Assembly (NCBI GenBank): GCA_000727475.1
Contig: KL647289.1
Location: 1,821,079-1,885,078 of the forward strand
DNA length: 64,000 nucleotides
Direction of reading: 5' to 3'
Source of the DNA: Sarcocystis neurona
Lineage: Eukaryota > Apicomplexa > Conoidasida > Eucoccidiorida > Sarcocystidae
Of the stretch, positions 33,100 to 46,600 are shown piece after piece. The translations under genes were made by a program, and so were the position numbers. Position 1 is the stretch's first letter, and the number at the start of each line of letters is the position of its first letter. The notes under the pieces were generated by a model. It was not told where the DNA came from. It saw only the letters and a program-made list of their open reading frames with translations, and searched no databases.

Positions 33100-34040
33100 A
33101 AAATGACGCACCCGACCAGTAGCCGACACAACAACATACATCTACAGGGATAAATACGTTGTTCATACACAAGTCTGCACTCCACTACATATCGCTACAT
33201 ATATATATATATATATGTACATGTTGTATATATATGTACATTTGTATATATATATATATATACATACGTGTGCATACATGTGTATATATGCGTATGTATG
33301 CTATGTGCGTATCGTAGCTTATACGCAAGCCCCAGCAACAGCAGGTGCTGCACTGGAATCCGCGGGCAGCAGCAGGAGCAGCAGCAGGAGCAGCAGCAGC
33401 AGCGGGAGGGCTGCTGGGCAGCTGCTGAGGGGTGGTGAAAGCATATGCAGCAGTTCGTAAACTGACGCCGAGCAGGGCGCACGCAACAGCAGCCTGGGGA
33501 GGAAGCCGCCGCAGAAGCAGCAGCACCGTAGCAGCAACAGCAGCAGGAACGCAGGAAAGCTACAAGAACAGCAAGGAACACGTACCAGCAGCAGCGGGAA
33601 AGCAGCAGCACGGCAGACGAAGAAGGCCTTGGCCGGGAGAAGATGACGCAGACAAACGAACACATACGACAGGAAAATGGCAATACGTGCTCTGCACATA
33701 TATGTATGTAGTACGTCATAGAGATGTAGATAGTCGCACACAGACCGGTATTTACGTTTTCTGTGTAACCTGTAGGAAGGAAGGTAGTACGTGTCTTCCT
33801 ATACATATATATATACATACGCATGCGTGTATACGTACTTTTTTGTACCTAACGTAATCTTAAATGTTGATACGTGTGTTCACATGTGCCTGTGTGCCTC
33901 TATCCAGCACATATATATATACGTAGCATACTTCAATGTATGCGTACATATATTTACATATATATACATATATGTTTAACGCGGGCGTGCACAGGTAGTC
34001 ACACGTATGCATATATTTGTATATAGATATATATTCGATC
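33100..34040. other. Stretch upstream of helicase
   Basis: TA microsatellites at 33190-33300 and 33900-33980 flank a CAG/CTG-rich block (33330-33640). Within the block a minus frame reads QAAVACALLGVSLRTAAYAF, which would suit an N-terminal targeting segment, but it has no ATG and no clear donor. It could be a first helicase exon; I cannot establish this. Confidence 0.35.
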
Positions 34041-34044
34041 TAGG

Positions 34045-35737
34045 AGAGAGGTGCGAAGGGAGTGTATACAACAGAATCAAAGTACGGCACAGCCATGTTG
34101 CTGGCGCCGAGAAAGCCCAGCAGACCAGAGCCACATACACATATATATATATGTAGAGAGAGACATATATGTAGATATATATATAATATCATATGTGGAG
34201 ATGAGAGAGAAATGCTCGGCTGTGGCAAGGCGCGGAAGAAAAGTTCTGGTGCAGGTCTGCCGCTGTGGTGGACCTGCTGTTGTCCTTGCTGGCTGGGGTG
34301 CTCCTGTTTGTTGCCATGACGATTGCTGCTGTCACCGCTGCTGCTCCTGTTGCTCCTGCTGGTGGTGCTGCTGTTGCTGCTGCTGTTGCCGGTGCTGTTG
34401 CGGGCCTGCCTTTGGTGCTGCTGTTTCTGCCGTTCCTTCTGCTGCTGCCGCTGTCTCGGGAGACCTGTCTTCACCTAGTGCGAGACAGCAGCTGGACAGA
34501 GACAAACACTGAAAGACGAAGAAACGAAGAAGGGAGGAGAAAAATATCTGCGCCTGCTGCGGCAGCTCATCACGGCAACATACGGAAGGAGTCGAAGAAT
34601 TTTGCAGAGCTGCGCTGCAGTCATGCAGACGGGCGACCAGCTCTGTCTCACCAAGGCGCTCTATACAAGACCCATACGAATATAAAAGTGGTCATTTCTT
34701 ATATATTTATACATCTATTTAGAGACAAAATTCACACATATATATATGTATACGTTTCCCATGTGTGTTTGTGTCTACTCGTCCACGATACGTATGTAAG
34801 AGAACGATCCAGCTAGATATATATGTGTATATATAGAGAGAAAGACGAAGATATATATTAATGTATTATACTATTGTGGAAGCTTGCCTGTACACTGATA
34901 TATGAATAAGCACTTCTCTCGCTTTCTCTCTCTCTACATATATATATATATATGTGAATATATAAGTATATATACGTACACGCACTCGTTCCGGGTACAC
35001 CAATACATAAATAACCGGTTAGATACATGTATCCATACAAAGGTACAAATTACACACATGTGGTTATATATATATACATACATGAATATTTATGTGCAAA
35101 TACAAACAGAGACAGACATATATATATATATATATATATGTACATGCATAGCTATGTGCGTATACAAACCTAGTCATATATATATATATACATACGTGAA
35201 CGTATGTACCACCTTGCAGGCATGTACACACATATACGGACATGAATACCTACCTAACCATATGCATATATATACATAGGTAGGCAGACATATATATATA
35301 TATATATAATCTTCCCACCTATACGTGAATCTATACATCCATACATACATGCATATATCCTAATAGATGAAAATGTATTCATATGGATATGTATATGCAG
35401 GTAGCTGTGTAGGGCTACGTAGTACTCTCTGTGATGTCCTGCGTGTACCTTTGCTGCTGTCTATTTGAATGTAGACCCACGTGTTTACGTCCGTCGTTCT
35501 ATGCTGCTGCAGAGTGAGGCGCCTGAAAAATTCGACGAAGCAAAACGAACTGCTGCTGTTGACCAGGTGCAGCCTTCTAGGCCGAAGACGCGTGTTTAAC
35601 AGAGTGGAAACTTCTACAGGGGAATGTGTTCAAGTACAGAGAAATGCTTGAACACTTCTAGACGTATATATATTATGTAGTATAAGTGCATACGTAGCAA
35701 GCGTAAGTAAGAAGTCCAGGTTCCCGTGTGGCATGTC

Positions 35738-35771
<34 letters not shown>

Positions 35772-36547
35772 AATGAACATTTGTATGTTCAGATGCATGT
35801 ATGGAGCTTTGTGTGTGTATATATATATATATAAGTGGGCGCACGTATAGGTCTGTGCGTGTATATTTGTGGACAAGTATATAGAGAGGTTTTGTGAGGC
35901 GCCTCTGTTGGGGAAGACAGGGGACGCTTAGACGCATGTGGCTGCTCCTGCTGCTGCTCCTCGTAGGTATGCGTGTACGTCTGTGGAATCTCGTAGTGAC
36001 TGATTCGCGAGAACTTCCTCCCTACGCATATGCCTGTCCTACAGAAGAATTAAACAGCAAACACAGACACACGAAACGAAAGCTACACACGCGTATATAT
36101 GTGCGCAGAGGGATGTATGTAGATGCAGCAGAGTCAAGCGTCTGCGTGTAAAAAAGTACTGCGCTGCTGCTGCTGCTACTGCACACGTGGGCGTGTGTGC
36201 GTCGTCACCAAGACACAAACGGAGATTTCCTTTCGATATCTGTTTCTATCTCGGCGTGAAGCTCCTCCGTGTGCGTTTGTCTCCCCCCTTGCTCGTAGAC
36301 ACCGAAATAATAAATGTGTGAAGAAGTACAAACAAGTGGTGCGTGGGGAGGAACGGAAGAAAACGAGTTGACGAGGGGAAGAGGAAGAGCAGCAGGAGGT
36401 AGGGAAAACAGAAGGAAGAAGATGCGTAAATTTCCTCTTTTTTGGCTGGAGTGGAATTGACTGGCCTACACTCGCTGGGCGACTAACAGCAGACGAAACG
36501 AAACTGCATGCGGCAGACGGCTGCACGCCCTCCTTCATAAGAAGCAT
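34045..36547 (-). CDS. Possible multi-exon minus-strand gene, poorly resolved
   Basis: Four exon-like islands on minus: an ATG at 36547 opening MLLMKEGVQPSAACSFVSSA; a segment below 35910 after acceptor CTTCCCCAACAG reading RRLTKPLYILVHKYTRTDLY; a segment about 34588-34668 ending at donor TCC|GTATGT that reads RLGETELVARLHDCSAALQN; and a Gln-rich segment at 34200-34470 followed by text ending VPYFDSVVYTPFAPLS and a stop near 34045. Microsatellite lies between. The phases have not been chained and the product is unknown. Plus-strand exon-like signals in the same interval weaken the model. Confidence 0.35.
35513..35599 (+). CDS. Exon-like plus-strand segment
   Basis: After a good acceptor (TCGTTCTATGCTGCTGCAG) the frame reads SEAPEKFDEAKRTAAVDQ and then either splices at CAG|GTGCAG (35566) or continues ten codons to TAA at 35597. 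Composition is normal. It lies inside the poorly resolved minus-strand gene, so one of the two interpretations is wrong or genes are nested. Confidence 0.3.
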   Translation, partial: SEAPEKFDEAKRTAAVDQVQPSRPKTRV

Positions 36548-36592
36548 ACATGTGAGCGTAGAAGAAGAGCAGCCTCGGGTTCAACGGCTCGT

Positions 36593-36820
36593 GTGCGCGT
36601 GTGCGTGTGTGTGTGTGTATGTGCTCGCGCTGCTGGAGGTCGGCGTGCCGCTGCTTCTGTTGCTTTCCCTATCTACTGTCGAGTGGGTTACTCCTCTTGC
36701 CTAATGCGCTGCAACAGCTGCCGCGGGTTGGTGCCGCGGAAGTTCGTGGCAGGCCACGCCGACTGTTGTTGTTGCCCCGCCTGTTACGCGCCTGCTCGTC
36801 AAGGCGTCACATTTCTCTGA
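36593..36820 (+). CDS. Possible small Cys-rich protein segment
   Basis: The plus frame ends with YCRVGYSSCLMRCNSCRGLV, then a His and a CCCCPAC cluster before TGA at 36820. Paired CxxC spacing resembles a zinc-binding ribbon. The first part is a translated GT repeat, so the real exon would start after an AG near 36680. No upstream exon is assigned. Confidence 0.3.
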   Translation: MRVCVCVCVCARAAGGRRAAASVAFPIYCRVGYSSCLMRCNSCRGLVPRKFVAGHADCCCCPACYAPARQGVTFL

Positions 36821-37622
36821 CGGTTGACAGACGGAGGACGCACAGAGAGACTGACGGATGAAACCTACACGTATATGTACGTGTGGTCAGGGTTCCTGAA
36901 GAATGAAAACTCAAGGCAGAACGCCGTTTCATTAAGTACTATGCTATGTTGGGAGGCTGCATGCTGTCTATGTATGGGTGCTCGTCGCCAGTATGTGTAT
37001 CTGCACCGCCAATATTTTTTGCACTGCACATAATGTGTACGTTTGCTGTGCACGTCTTGAAGCAAACAGTTCACGAATGTATACTCATAACTCTCAACAA
37101 CACACACTTGTGTATCCAGACATATGCAAAGAAAATGTAGAATGACAGCGCAAGTATTTGGAAAAGTGCGCAGTGGGACACGTGTTTGGCGCGGAGAGAC
37201 GCGCGGAGACAGCGGTGGCGGGCAGCCCGCCCCACGTTTTCAGCCGAAGAAGGAGAGGGATACAGAGAGGAAAGGAGACTGGCGTGCAGAATCGGCCTTA
37301 CGAGAATGACAGTCTTATCAGAGCGGAATTTCGACGACAGAGAAGCACTGAAGTCACTTTTCTTACCTACACTACTCTCTTTCTTTTCCCGACGTGCTGT
37401 CTCGTTGCACACACTCGATATCAACCTCAGCCGCGCATGCAGCTTTCTGCGTGTGTCTTCGAATACCTATTTGCTCATATTTACCCATGGTTCTCACGTA
37501 CAATGTGGACGACGTTTTCTGTTAAAGACGCGACACAGCGACTGTGTGACTCACTGCCTACTCTTTTCTCCCTCCTTCTCCACATTGCTGCGAGAGCTGC
37601 TGTCACAGGTAGAGAAGGGACG

Positions 37623-40020
37623 CTAAGTAGACTTATTCATCTCCCTGAAGTGGTAGCCGACGACCGGCCGGCCGTACTGCGAGTCCAGGGAGTGGAATCG
37701 CGTATGCGTCCGCGTGTGCAGGCCCACGTTCACGAACAGGACCAGATGCTCGCTTGGACAGAGTTTTCCATCGTACTCGTCTACGCAGGTCACGCCATAC
37801 TCCGGTATTACATGTAAGTGTGAAGGTCACATGCGTGGGCTGACAGCACAGATATCTCGGTGTATATACAAAGGCCTGTAATATTAACTAATATATATGG
37901 ATACACCTATGTCTACCGTATGGTGAAAAAGTGAATATGGCCGTCCGCAAAAGGTCTGCAAATACGTTTACAAAAAAACGTGCCAGTCAAAAGATGTAGG
38001 GAAGTACTGGTGCAACCACGGGAAGATAGACCTGTAACTTTTTTATGGATATATGTAGGTGAAGGTGTTTGTGTGTAATGTACGCAAAACTATACCAGTG
38101 TGTGAGTCTCTACATGGTTTCATGCAAAAGACACTACGGGCTACTCATCTGCACCTGAGCGTGCCAAGCATTGCTGTGAATGCAGCTTGTGAAGTGATGC
38201 AGAGGAAAGTCTGTGAATTGATAATTTACCGCATGCTTCCCTCTGCATCCTTAATATATTTGTGTATTTGTGTAGAATGTTTACTCGTGCACACAGATCT
38301 GACCGCACAAAATTACACTGGTACAACTCAAAAGGATACACGTCTCGCTGTATACGTTTGACACAAGGAGTCCTCAATGGCGTGCTTAAATTTGCAGATG
38401 AAAGTTCCAGAGTATCGCAGTGGGCAGGTGGCGGTGCAACAAATTCACAAGCCCGGTTGCAACACAAAAAATTTCAAAGACGGAAAACTCGCCGTTGCTC
38501 CTGTGTTTTAACACTCTCTGGCCAAGTATTCCAGCTGTTTATTTTGCCTGATATGACACACACTTCAGGGACATTTCTGCACCTGCAGGAGCACCTCTTT
38601 TGGGTTCTGTAGATACGTGTATCCATATGTGCGTGCGTGTGCATAAGATTTGCGCATATCATTTCGACGTACACGCGTCGCCACAGCATACGATAACGGC
38701 AGTCACAGTACCCCAGCGTCCCCAGCAAGAGTAGCGGAAGAGCGCCAGCATCAACCGTGACAAATGCGACTCAAAGTCCACGCACATGGACACACGTCTA
38801 CTTGCCACATGCACGCGTGTGAAAATAAATATCAGGATACGAAACCCGATATGCACATTATTACGGTTTTCTAGCAACAGCGTCCACGGAAATAGACACA
38901 GGAATATAACTTAAGTATAGACAGGAACAATGCGCGTTTATATACTTTTGGACAACAGTCGCAACGTTTGGCACGGCACGGAACACGCACGCTGTCGCGG
39001 GCTTTCCTCCTTTTCACTAGGACTCCAGTTTGATTTCGAATACCTGTCTAGTCTCCGCACCTATCAGCTACTGTTCAAAATAGGGGTTATCCTGTTGCGC
39101 ACTCCTTTTGGAAAAACATATCCAATGCGCACGTGTGTGCTGATGTTATTAGGAACATATATACGCACCACAGGAAGACAAAGGGAAACATCCAGAACGG
39201 GGATACGAAGCAAGAGAACAACAAAGTAGACATGTAAGTGTGTAGACTAGGAATGTAGGCAACGCCTGCAAGGTGAAAACGTTTCGCCTATGGCAACAAC
39301 TTCTGGCAGCCATTTCTGTTTATATTTATAGCGCGTGTGAAAGTGAATACGTTCCACGACCTCGTTACAACTTGTCGGGAGCGGAGACGTAGAGTTTGTC
39401 AGCGAGGCTGAAGTTTGTTGGGCGGCATGTGAAACCTGGTCTCCCTGTAGTACCTCGTACGCGCGCAGATTCTACGCACGTGAGTGGTGTGCGCGAGGAC
39501 ACACTCGGAACCAGAGAGAAATTCAGGTGCACCTGTGTATCAAAATTGGCGAAGATATTCTAGGAGGGGGATAATACATGTGATGAACAATGCGGAGCTG
39601 AAAATGTACACATATAGGGGGCGTGGCAAATACTCTCAGTCGATTTCTCTCGATAGAATCTTTTGCAGAGCGTGCGGTTCGTGAGCAGCTCGCAGGCGGA
39701 GGCATCCATTTCAGCCACTCTCTGTACATGGAGGTCGGAAACACACTTCTGCAACGACGTATAGTTTCCCGTACGTAGTGTCGTCGATATGCGTCCCTTC
39801 TATTAGCTAATACCTCCACGCGTGCAGAGACGCACGCATGCAGATATTACCCGTGATCTCCCGCCTATCTACGGTTATTCGATGCTGTGCGATTCGGTTC
39901 GCCCTCCTCCGGCCGTAGATAAAGTGCCTTGACTGGAAGAGGGTAGGCAGCAGGAAGCTTCTCGTTATCCGGATGCACTGGTGCTGTGGCGGACACGTAA
40001 AGCAGGAAATCACAGATAGT
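37623..40020 (-). CDS. Cys-rich membrane protein, unidentified
   Basis: Exons on minus: 39873-40020 (ATAPVHPDNEKLPAAYPLPV, ending near an NRTASNN glycosylation-like site; acceptor may be 39983 instead); 39610-39748 (KCVSDLHVQRVAEMDASACE); 39372-39444 (RPGFTCRPTNFSLADKLYVS); 39165-39246 (LHTYMSTLLFSCFVSPFWMF then PFVFLWC, a membrane span); a further hydrophobic segment near 38640-38780 in an unsettled frame; and the terminal exon 37623-37799 (VDEYDGKLCPSEHLVLFVNV, stop 37623). The middle three exons chain in phase. An extracellular or lumenal Cys-containing part followed by one or two spans is the visible architecture. No family recognised. The first exon is uncertain, and the gene may be continuous with its upstream neighbour. 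Confidence 0.5.
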
Positions 40021-40669
40021 CTCATGTAGTTAGAGGGTAGCTGTACAATGGACGGTGCCCCCTTGTTGTAGTATAAACTCAGGTGCGCGTTCCCTGTGTG
40101 CATCTACGGCTGTGCATACATCAGTGCGTACACGCGTAATGCCACATCAACGATACAGTGCCGGTGACGGCTTGATCTTGTCTGGAACGCTACAACCGTT
40201 GACTACCCGCGTGAAGTCACGCACGACAACGTGGCCAAGTCATTCTTCTCGGATGCCTTTGCTGCACGCACACCTGTCACGTGCTCGTAAAAACCTGGCC
40301 TTTCAATCACACACAACTACGAATGCCACATGTCCTACCAAGGAACAGGCACGCATACAGATTTGCACAGGAGACTGACACCTTCAAATCCTGCAAAGAT
40401 CAGCGGCTACCAAACGCACACGCGTGGAAGCAGTGCTGCATGCGCTCGTCTTCCAGTCGTCATTGGCCAGACGGTTGCTAAAATCTCCCTGTGGCAACTG
40501 GCGTACGGAGAGAACATCGACGTGCAGAGATGCTCTGTGTTGTTCTGGAGAAGACTGCGCTAGTCGAGTCTGTTCAACGTCGACTTTTGCCTATCACAGA
40601 CTTGCCTGTGCGCGGGAGTTATTACATCCAGCCGATAGAAGCTTTCATGCAAACATTGTCTACGTCTGA

Positions 40670-43600
40670 CTATAGCAGTCGACTACTGGACTGAACAGCG
40701 TGCTTCCGTTGAGACTGAAGGGACAGTAGCACGATGAGGTGTACAACAATGAAGAAATGGATGTATCCGTTCTTCTGGGCAACCCGAGAAGTGAACAAAT
40801 AAAGAGCACAGCGCGAAACGGCGTACAAATATGAGACTCCCTTGGAGGAAAGTTCCAGAGCGACTTACTAGGAAGCCTTTGCCCAACTGCTTTCCTTGGG
40901 TGAGCTCCTGGCTGCGCCACACTACGTGCTCGATACCAGCAGCGGCCTACGTAGGGTGCTGTGGACCGCTCTCTGACTTGCTGCGTTCTGTCTACCTGAG
41001 GAGGAACACCGGCGAGAGCACTCTCAGCGATAGGAGGTCAGTAGCAGGCAAATGGCAGAGAACCAGAACAGACCGCGTCTCAGGCCAGCTCGTCCGCTTC
41101 GAAACGTCAGCAGGGAGATTTGCAAGCGGTATTTCCAGCATTGGACTAGTCCACGTGAGAGCATTTAAGTTGTTGCAAATATTGCTAACTAGAGCAATAC
41201 GACGCGGGCTCGGCTCAGCAGCTCCACTAATCCGGAAGTCTTCTTCATACTCATTAATTCATTAACGTTGCTGCTACTGTTGTCGGCCCGATAGTTCGTG
41301 CTCCCTCCAACAAGTTCAAGGTCTTCGTCCCAGAGTCATAGCGATATAAATGTTTTACCATTGACTCCTCGAGCCTGCTGGGAGCTGGCGATACTTGTGC
41401 GACCTGACAGGGAATTGCAGAGAGTTTGAGCAGAGGTCTACGTAAAGGCGTTTACGTGTATACTGCCGCGACTTAGTGAGAGGCAGACAGACAGAATGCA
41501 ATGAACAGCATACACTTCCACATACTGACCTACGTGTCGAACACTCACACAGAGAAGTGTCAACAGAGAAGTGCCACAAACGTAAGAGTGTGATTAATGT
41601 CGATTCCTCCTCTCATTGCTGTATAGATATGCTGCTTGCGAAGGCCTGCAGAAACCTGGTATACATTTGCAGAGTTCTGTCCAGAGTTCTGCCCCTCCAC
41701 GTCCAGGAGGTGCTCCAGAAAGTAACGTGTTTTCCGTAATTGCTTATTAGAAACGCCAGCAGACGTACAATTAGCACACGGGATTTGTACTACTCTGCAA
41801 AACGACAGGAGCCGCCAGCGTACTCAGGCGAATTTTTGGACACCGCAGTTTGTGCTGGGATGGGCGGAAATTTGCCCGTACGACAGCTCCAGTCAAACCT
41901 ACTTTCACGAAGCCTTGACGCGGGCGTAACGCGTAGAGCGCTCTCAGATCCCAACTGACGCCGCCAGAGTCCTTCAACAAAATTATAAAAATGCGGATGT
42001 CATGCCATGGCCCCTCAAAGCAGGAGAAGAGTTTCTCTCGCTTCTTTGTGTTCAGTTTGCCTGTGCGCAATGCGTCAGCGCATTCCAAAGTGGTGTCCAC
42101 AGGAAGCTGTTCCAACCCGTGCCAAGGTGAAGCATGCACCTTTTGTGGAGTAGGGCATCAGACACATGGTCTTCTCAGTTGTGCAAGATATTCAGCTGTG
42201 CGCGTAGCACCAACCTAGAAGGTGAGAAGTGCTCACGTAGAAAATAAAAGCATTCGTTACCAGAGAGCCCTTTATACAGGAACAGCAAAATGGAAACTAA
42301 GAGGCTCCGTCTCCATTAGGAGCCTTTGACGGGGGATGCTGATAGGAATAAGGGGACGGATGGAAACAGGCGCTGTCAGCGCCGGACTTGGCTTTCGGTG
42401 GGAGAACGGAGCTTTCTATAGAACTTTCCATAAAAATCTGAGGAGCTACTCCTCCTTAAGTCTCTACACATGTACGAGAGTCTCACGTGTGCCACCTTGG
42501 GAAGTGACTTTACTATCGAGTTGGCTACGTCTGTGTGAATATGTGAGCTGCGCATTTGCAGCGCCGTGTTTCGTGTGGGGGGTACCCTTACAGTGACCAC
42601 AGGCCAAATCCGCATCAGGTGCCTAACAATTTCTCAGCTGCTGGAGTCACCTGCTAAACAGATGTGCTCGAGAGCACGCATTATCGGCGCTCGATTGGAA
42701 GCGCAGCCGAACGATTTCGCACTCGTGCACCGCTCCGTCTTCTTTGTGTTCTCAACGCCTTCTGAACCCACAGCACCGCATACATCCGGTACCAGCTCCT
42801 GTCGGCGTGCGCGACGAAGCAAAAATCGGGGGCGAGGTTTCACGCTCCCTTCTGATTCGCCTCCCTTTCCGGCCCCCTCTGCTTCTGAGTCTATACTTCG
42901 CTTTCGAGTAGCTCTCCGGCCGTAGTGTTCTGCGAGGTAGGCCAAGAAATGGTTCTGACGCTTGGACAGAGCGATTCTGCGGTGGTAACGGGGAGAGGAC
43001 CAGACACTACGAAGTTTGTGAGAAGATAGCGACTCGCAGGAGAACAAGCTGAATGTGTGTACAGTCAAATGCAACTTGGCAGACACAAGGACTAGCCTTG
43101 TAGACGAACCGCAGCAGGTCCATCACACACGCTGGAACGGGAGAAGGATTATGCAGTGGTAAAGTCAGCAGAGCCTTAACATCCAGAGGTACAGAGAGGG
43201 AGGCGGCGTGTCACCAACCCTGGCCGCTAAAGAAGGCTTCCCACCTGGTGAGTGGCGCTCGAGGGGACAGATAAGCAGCGGCAGAGAAAGTCACATTTGC
43301 AGTAGAGTGCAGTGGAAGGCTGGAAGACTTCTGCTTCTCTAGCACGTACCAACCTATGGAACTATTCTACTTTTTTTTAGTTCGCAACTCTGTTGCGTGG
43401 GGAAGTGTATGTTGCTGAAATAGCTGCTCAAACTTACTGGTCTTCCTTCCTCACCGACGGGCTCTTCATGTTGAATTCGAGCACCGGTGGTGGTTTCCGC
43501 TTTCCAGACGGTGGAGAGACAGTTTTGGATTCGTCTGCGTTGCGGTTGATATTGACACCGCTCTTGGAACGGGAAGATTTTTGCGAAGAATCGTGGTCCA

Positions 43601-46600
43601 CGGAAGTCCTCCTCGTGGGTCGGGGGTACAGCATGGGACGCCGCGTTGTCACAATTCCATCTGTTGATGCAAGAAGTTGAGGAGTATCGGAATCTCCCGT
43701 TCTGTCCGTACGACCGCGGACGAAAAAGTGAGCCACTCGCTCCCTAGGTATGGAGTCCTTAGAGAAGTACGCACGTGTGGAGGTGTTCTCTTTGTCATAT
43801 GCATAGCGGCTCCGGTCATCTCCGTGCGGTCCTTTCTCGGGAAAGCTTTCAATGTCGTGTGAGGGCAGGTCGCCTGTAATTTCCTTGTCGCTTACATAAG
43901 TGAGCTGGCTAGAGAAGGGATCTTCGGTCCGACTGGTCATTTGATATACCGTAGTTGGCGGGGTGCTAGACCACTTGTCCGTGCTTAACGACAGGTGATG
44001 CGGACGGGCTTCTTCTTCGGAGAAACAGTCCTGCGCCACACTGGATTCCCACTGCATTGCTTTTGCTGCAGTCGTCGTCAGGTGCTTACTTTGGTGTCCC
44101 TCGCTCTCACACGCGGATGACGCTGTCCTATCCGACAAGCGGTCTGCAGGCAATGACGACTCCCAGAAAGTTGTTTCTGGTCCAGATGCGTTTTGGAAAC
44201 CCTCATCAACAATGAGAGGCTTACTCGCCTCAGACAGTAGGTTGTGGTGGCCTCCTGTTTCTCTGAAAGAACTTAAACGAGTTGCTGTGAGCGACTGTTT
44301 GGAAAGCTTCCGCTCATACATCGCGGTCGGCAGAAGACTACCGGCACGCTCACGAGGCTCCTGTAGACCACCAACTCTCTCGCCTTTCCATGTCTCTTCG
44401 CTTTTTCGCTGCTTGACGCTGGCGTGTACCGAGGCGCGAACACTGGATTCGGGGAAGGGACTGTTTCTTTCGTTGTCTTCTTCCGTCCCGCTTCTTTCCG
44501 AAGGAATATACATGTGCGAATACGTAGAGGCCGTGTCTCTACACGTGATAGGGCTGAAGCCCTTCGCTCTGCTGAGTAGAAAGTAATTATCATAGGGAAA
44601 CGCCTCAGGATTATTGCCTGAAGAAGCGGCAACAGCATTTTTTGTGAAACAATTGGGAAGCTTGTCACTCTCTCTTTTCTCTTCACTTTCCGTTTCGGAT
44701 TCGAAGGCGGCAGGTGAGCCTTTTTCCACCGCGCTTTCCTCGCCGGCTGCGTGATCCTTAACAAAGTCACTCACCGTAACTGCATCGTCTGGCACGAGGA
44801 GCAGAACTCCATTAGTGCTGCGGTAACTGATGTAGGAGCGACTTGCCCGAGACCGTCGTACGTTTCGCTGTTCCTCTGCAGCACTCACGCACGACGATAC
44901 GTGCGGCGCCCTATTTCCCGGTGATAACGCTTGACCAGTACTTAAAGCTACAGATAACCGCCCTGACGAAGTCGATTTTGAGCTGGCTGCCCGCATCTTC
45001 TCTGGTCCGCCGCGTACTATATAAGTGCACTTTCGCGGTCTCCGCGTCAACGTTGAAAGGACCGGTGCTCTCCCTGACTGCTGCTTCTTGTGTACAAGAA
45101 AGATTGGAGGCGAGGGGCGTCTTGCAGGAGCAGCAGAAGCATCTCTCTCCATCTTTCCTGTTCGGGCGCACTGGCTGCTACTGTAGTGCCTTCCAACTAA
45201 GACGCCACGCCGCCCAGCAATTCTGCAATCGCAGCGCTCCTCTGCCTGTGCCTTCGAATCTCGACGACATGTGGTTTCTCCCGCTTGGCAAGAGCTGCTT
45301 GCAAACTGCGGTTCAGTGCTCGTGTCGGCGGTGTCTCTTCTACAGATGGTGCTTTCGACAGGACTAAGTTTCTTCGTTACCGAGGGAGACCTTGCCCTTC
45401 TCTCCGTGAAGCCCTCAAGCGTCTGTGGTCGTTTAGACGTCCGGGCTGTTTCGAGAGACCTTCTCGTCAGCGTTGAGTGGCACCTTTCGTTTTGTTCTCT
45501 GACAACGGTGCTTTCGAACGAACTGGCGGTGTAGCCGTTAGTCTGTTCCACTGCGGTAAAATCTGACAAATTCTTTTTTTGCGCCGAGAACAGCTCAAGC
45601 TTTGGTCTCGGGTCTCGTCTCCATTGTGCCCGAGGAACAGCTCCTTGCCGTAGTCCCACTTTAAGAGCCTCGAGCGCCGCTGCGTCCTTTGTGAGCACGC
45701 CACTCGGAGGAAACTCGCTGAAAGTAGCTTCTCGGTCAAGTAATTTATCCTCATCAAGGTAGACAGGAACTGCATTCGAAGTGGCCGCACCACGTGTTAT
45801 GTCACCAAAACACGTGCAGCAGTTTTTCAAGTGAAGCGTGGGTCCCTTCACTGACTTTGCCACGTGGGGGTTCTTCCTAGACCTCTCCAACTTCTCATCA
45901 CGTGCTGTTCCTGCACCTCTCATGGAATGCGCTAGCGAAGTCGATGTGTGACCCGAGTGAAGATAAACTGCCTTCGAACTTCCCTCCAGGGAAGTGCAGC
46001 TCGATGACATTCGCCTTGAAAGCGTTTCGCTCATACCTGACGCAATGCGACTAATGGGTGAAGACCAGCACGTAGAAGCATCTACAGTCAATGCGGCGGT
46101 GGAGGTCGGTCGTTGCCCGTAGGTTGTCTGCTTGCGGACTACTGAGCGAGAACCGCTGCAGATCCAGACACTAACATAATCTCCGTTAGACAGCCTAAGA
46201 AAATTTCGTCGTCTCCAACGTGGGGCTCGCGGTGACACCGAGCGAAGTCTGACGTCTCCAGGTGCCTCAAGCAGTTTGCCTCCTGAGCCACCTTTAGCAT
46301 AATGCGGGTATTTAAAACGTAGTGGGGACGTTGACTGGTTACGAGTGTCTGGACATCGAGATCTCACTCTTGTTCCCGCTTCGCCTGAGTGTCGTTCTCT
46401 CTGTGTGCGCGCTCTTCTCCGTGCTTCTTCGTTCGCCTGAGTGTGCGTACTTCGCCTGCCACTGCTCGCTGACATGAAGGCTGCGCCTTGGAGAGGCATC
46501 TCGGACAAAGAGCTGCAAAGTTGTTCGGATGAAGTCTCGTGTCTAGAAGAGTCAACTCTGCGCGTCACATCACACTCTACCCTGCTCCCGTACCCAGGAA

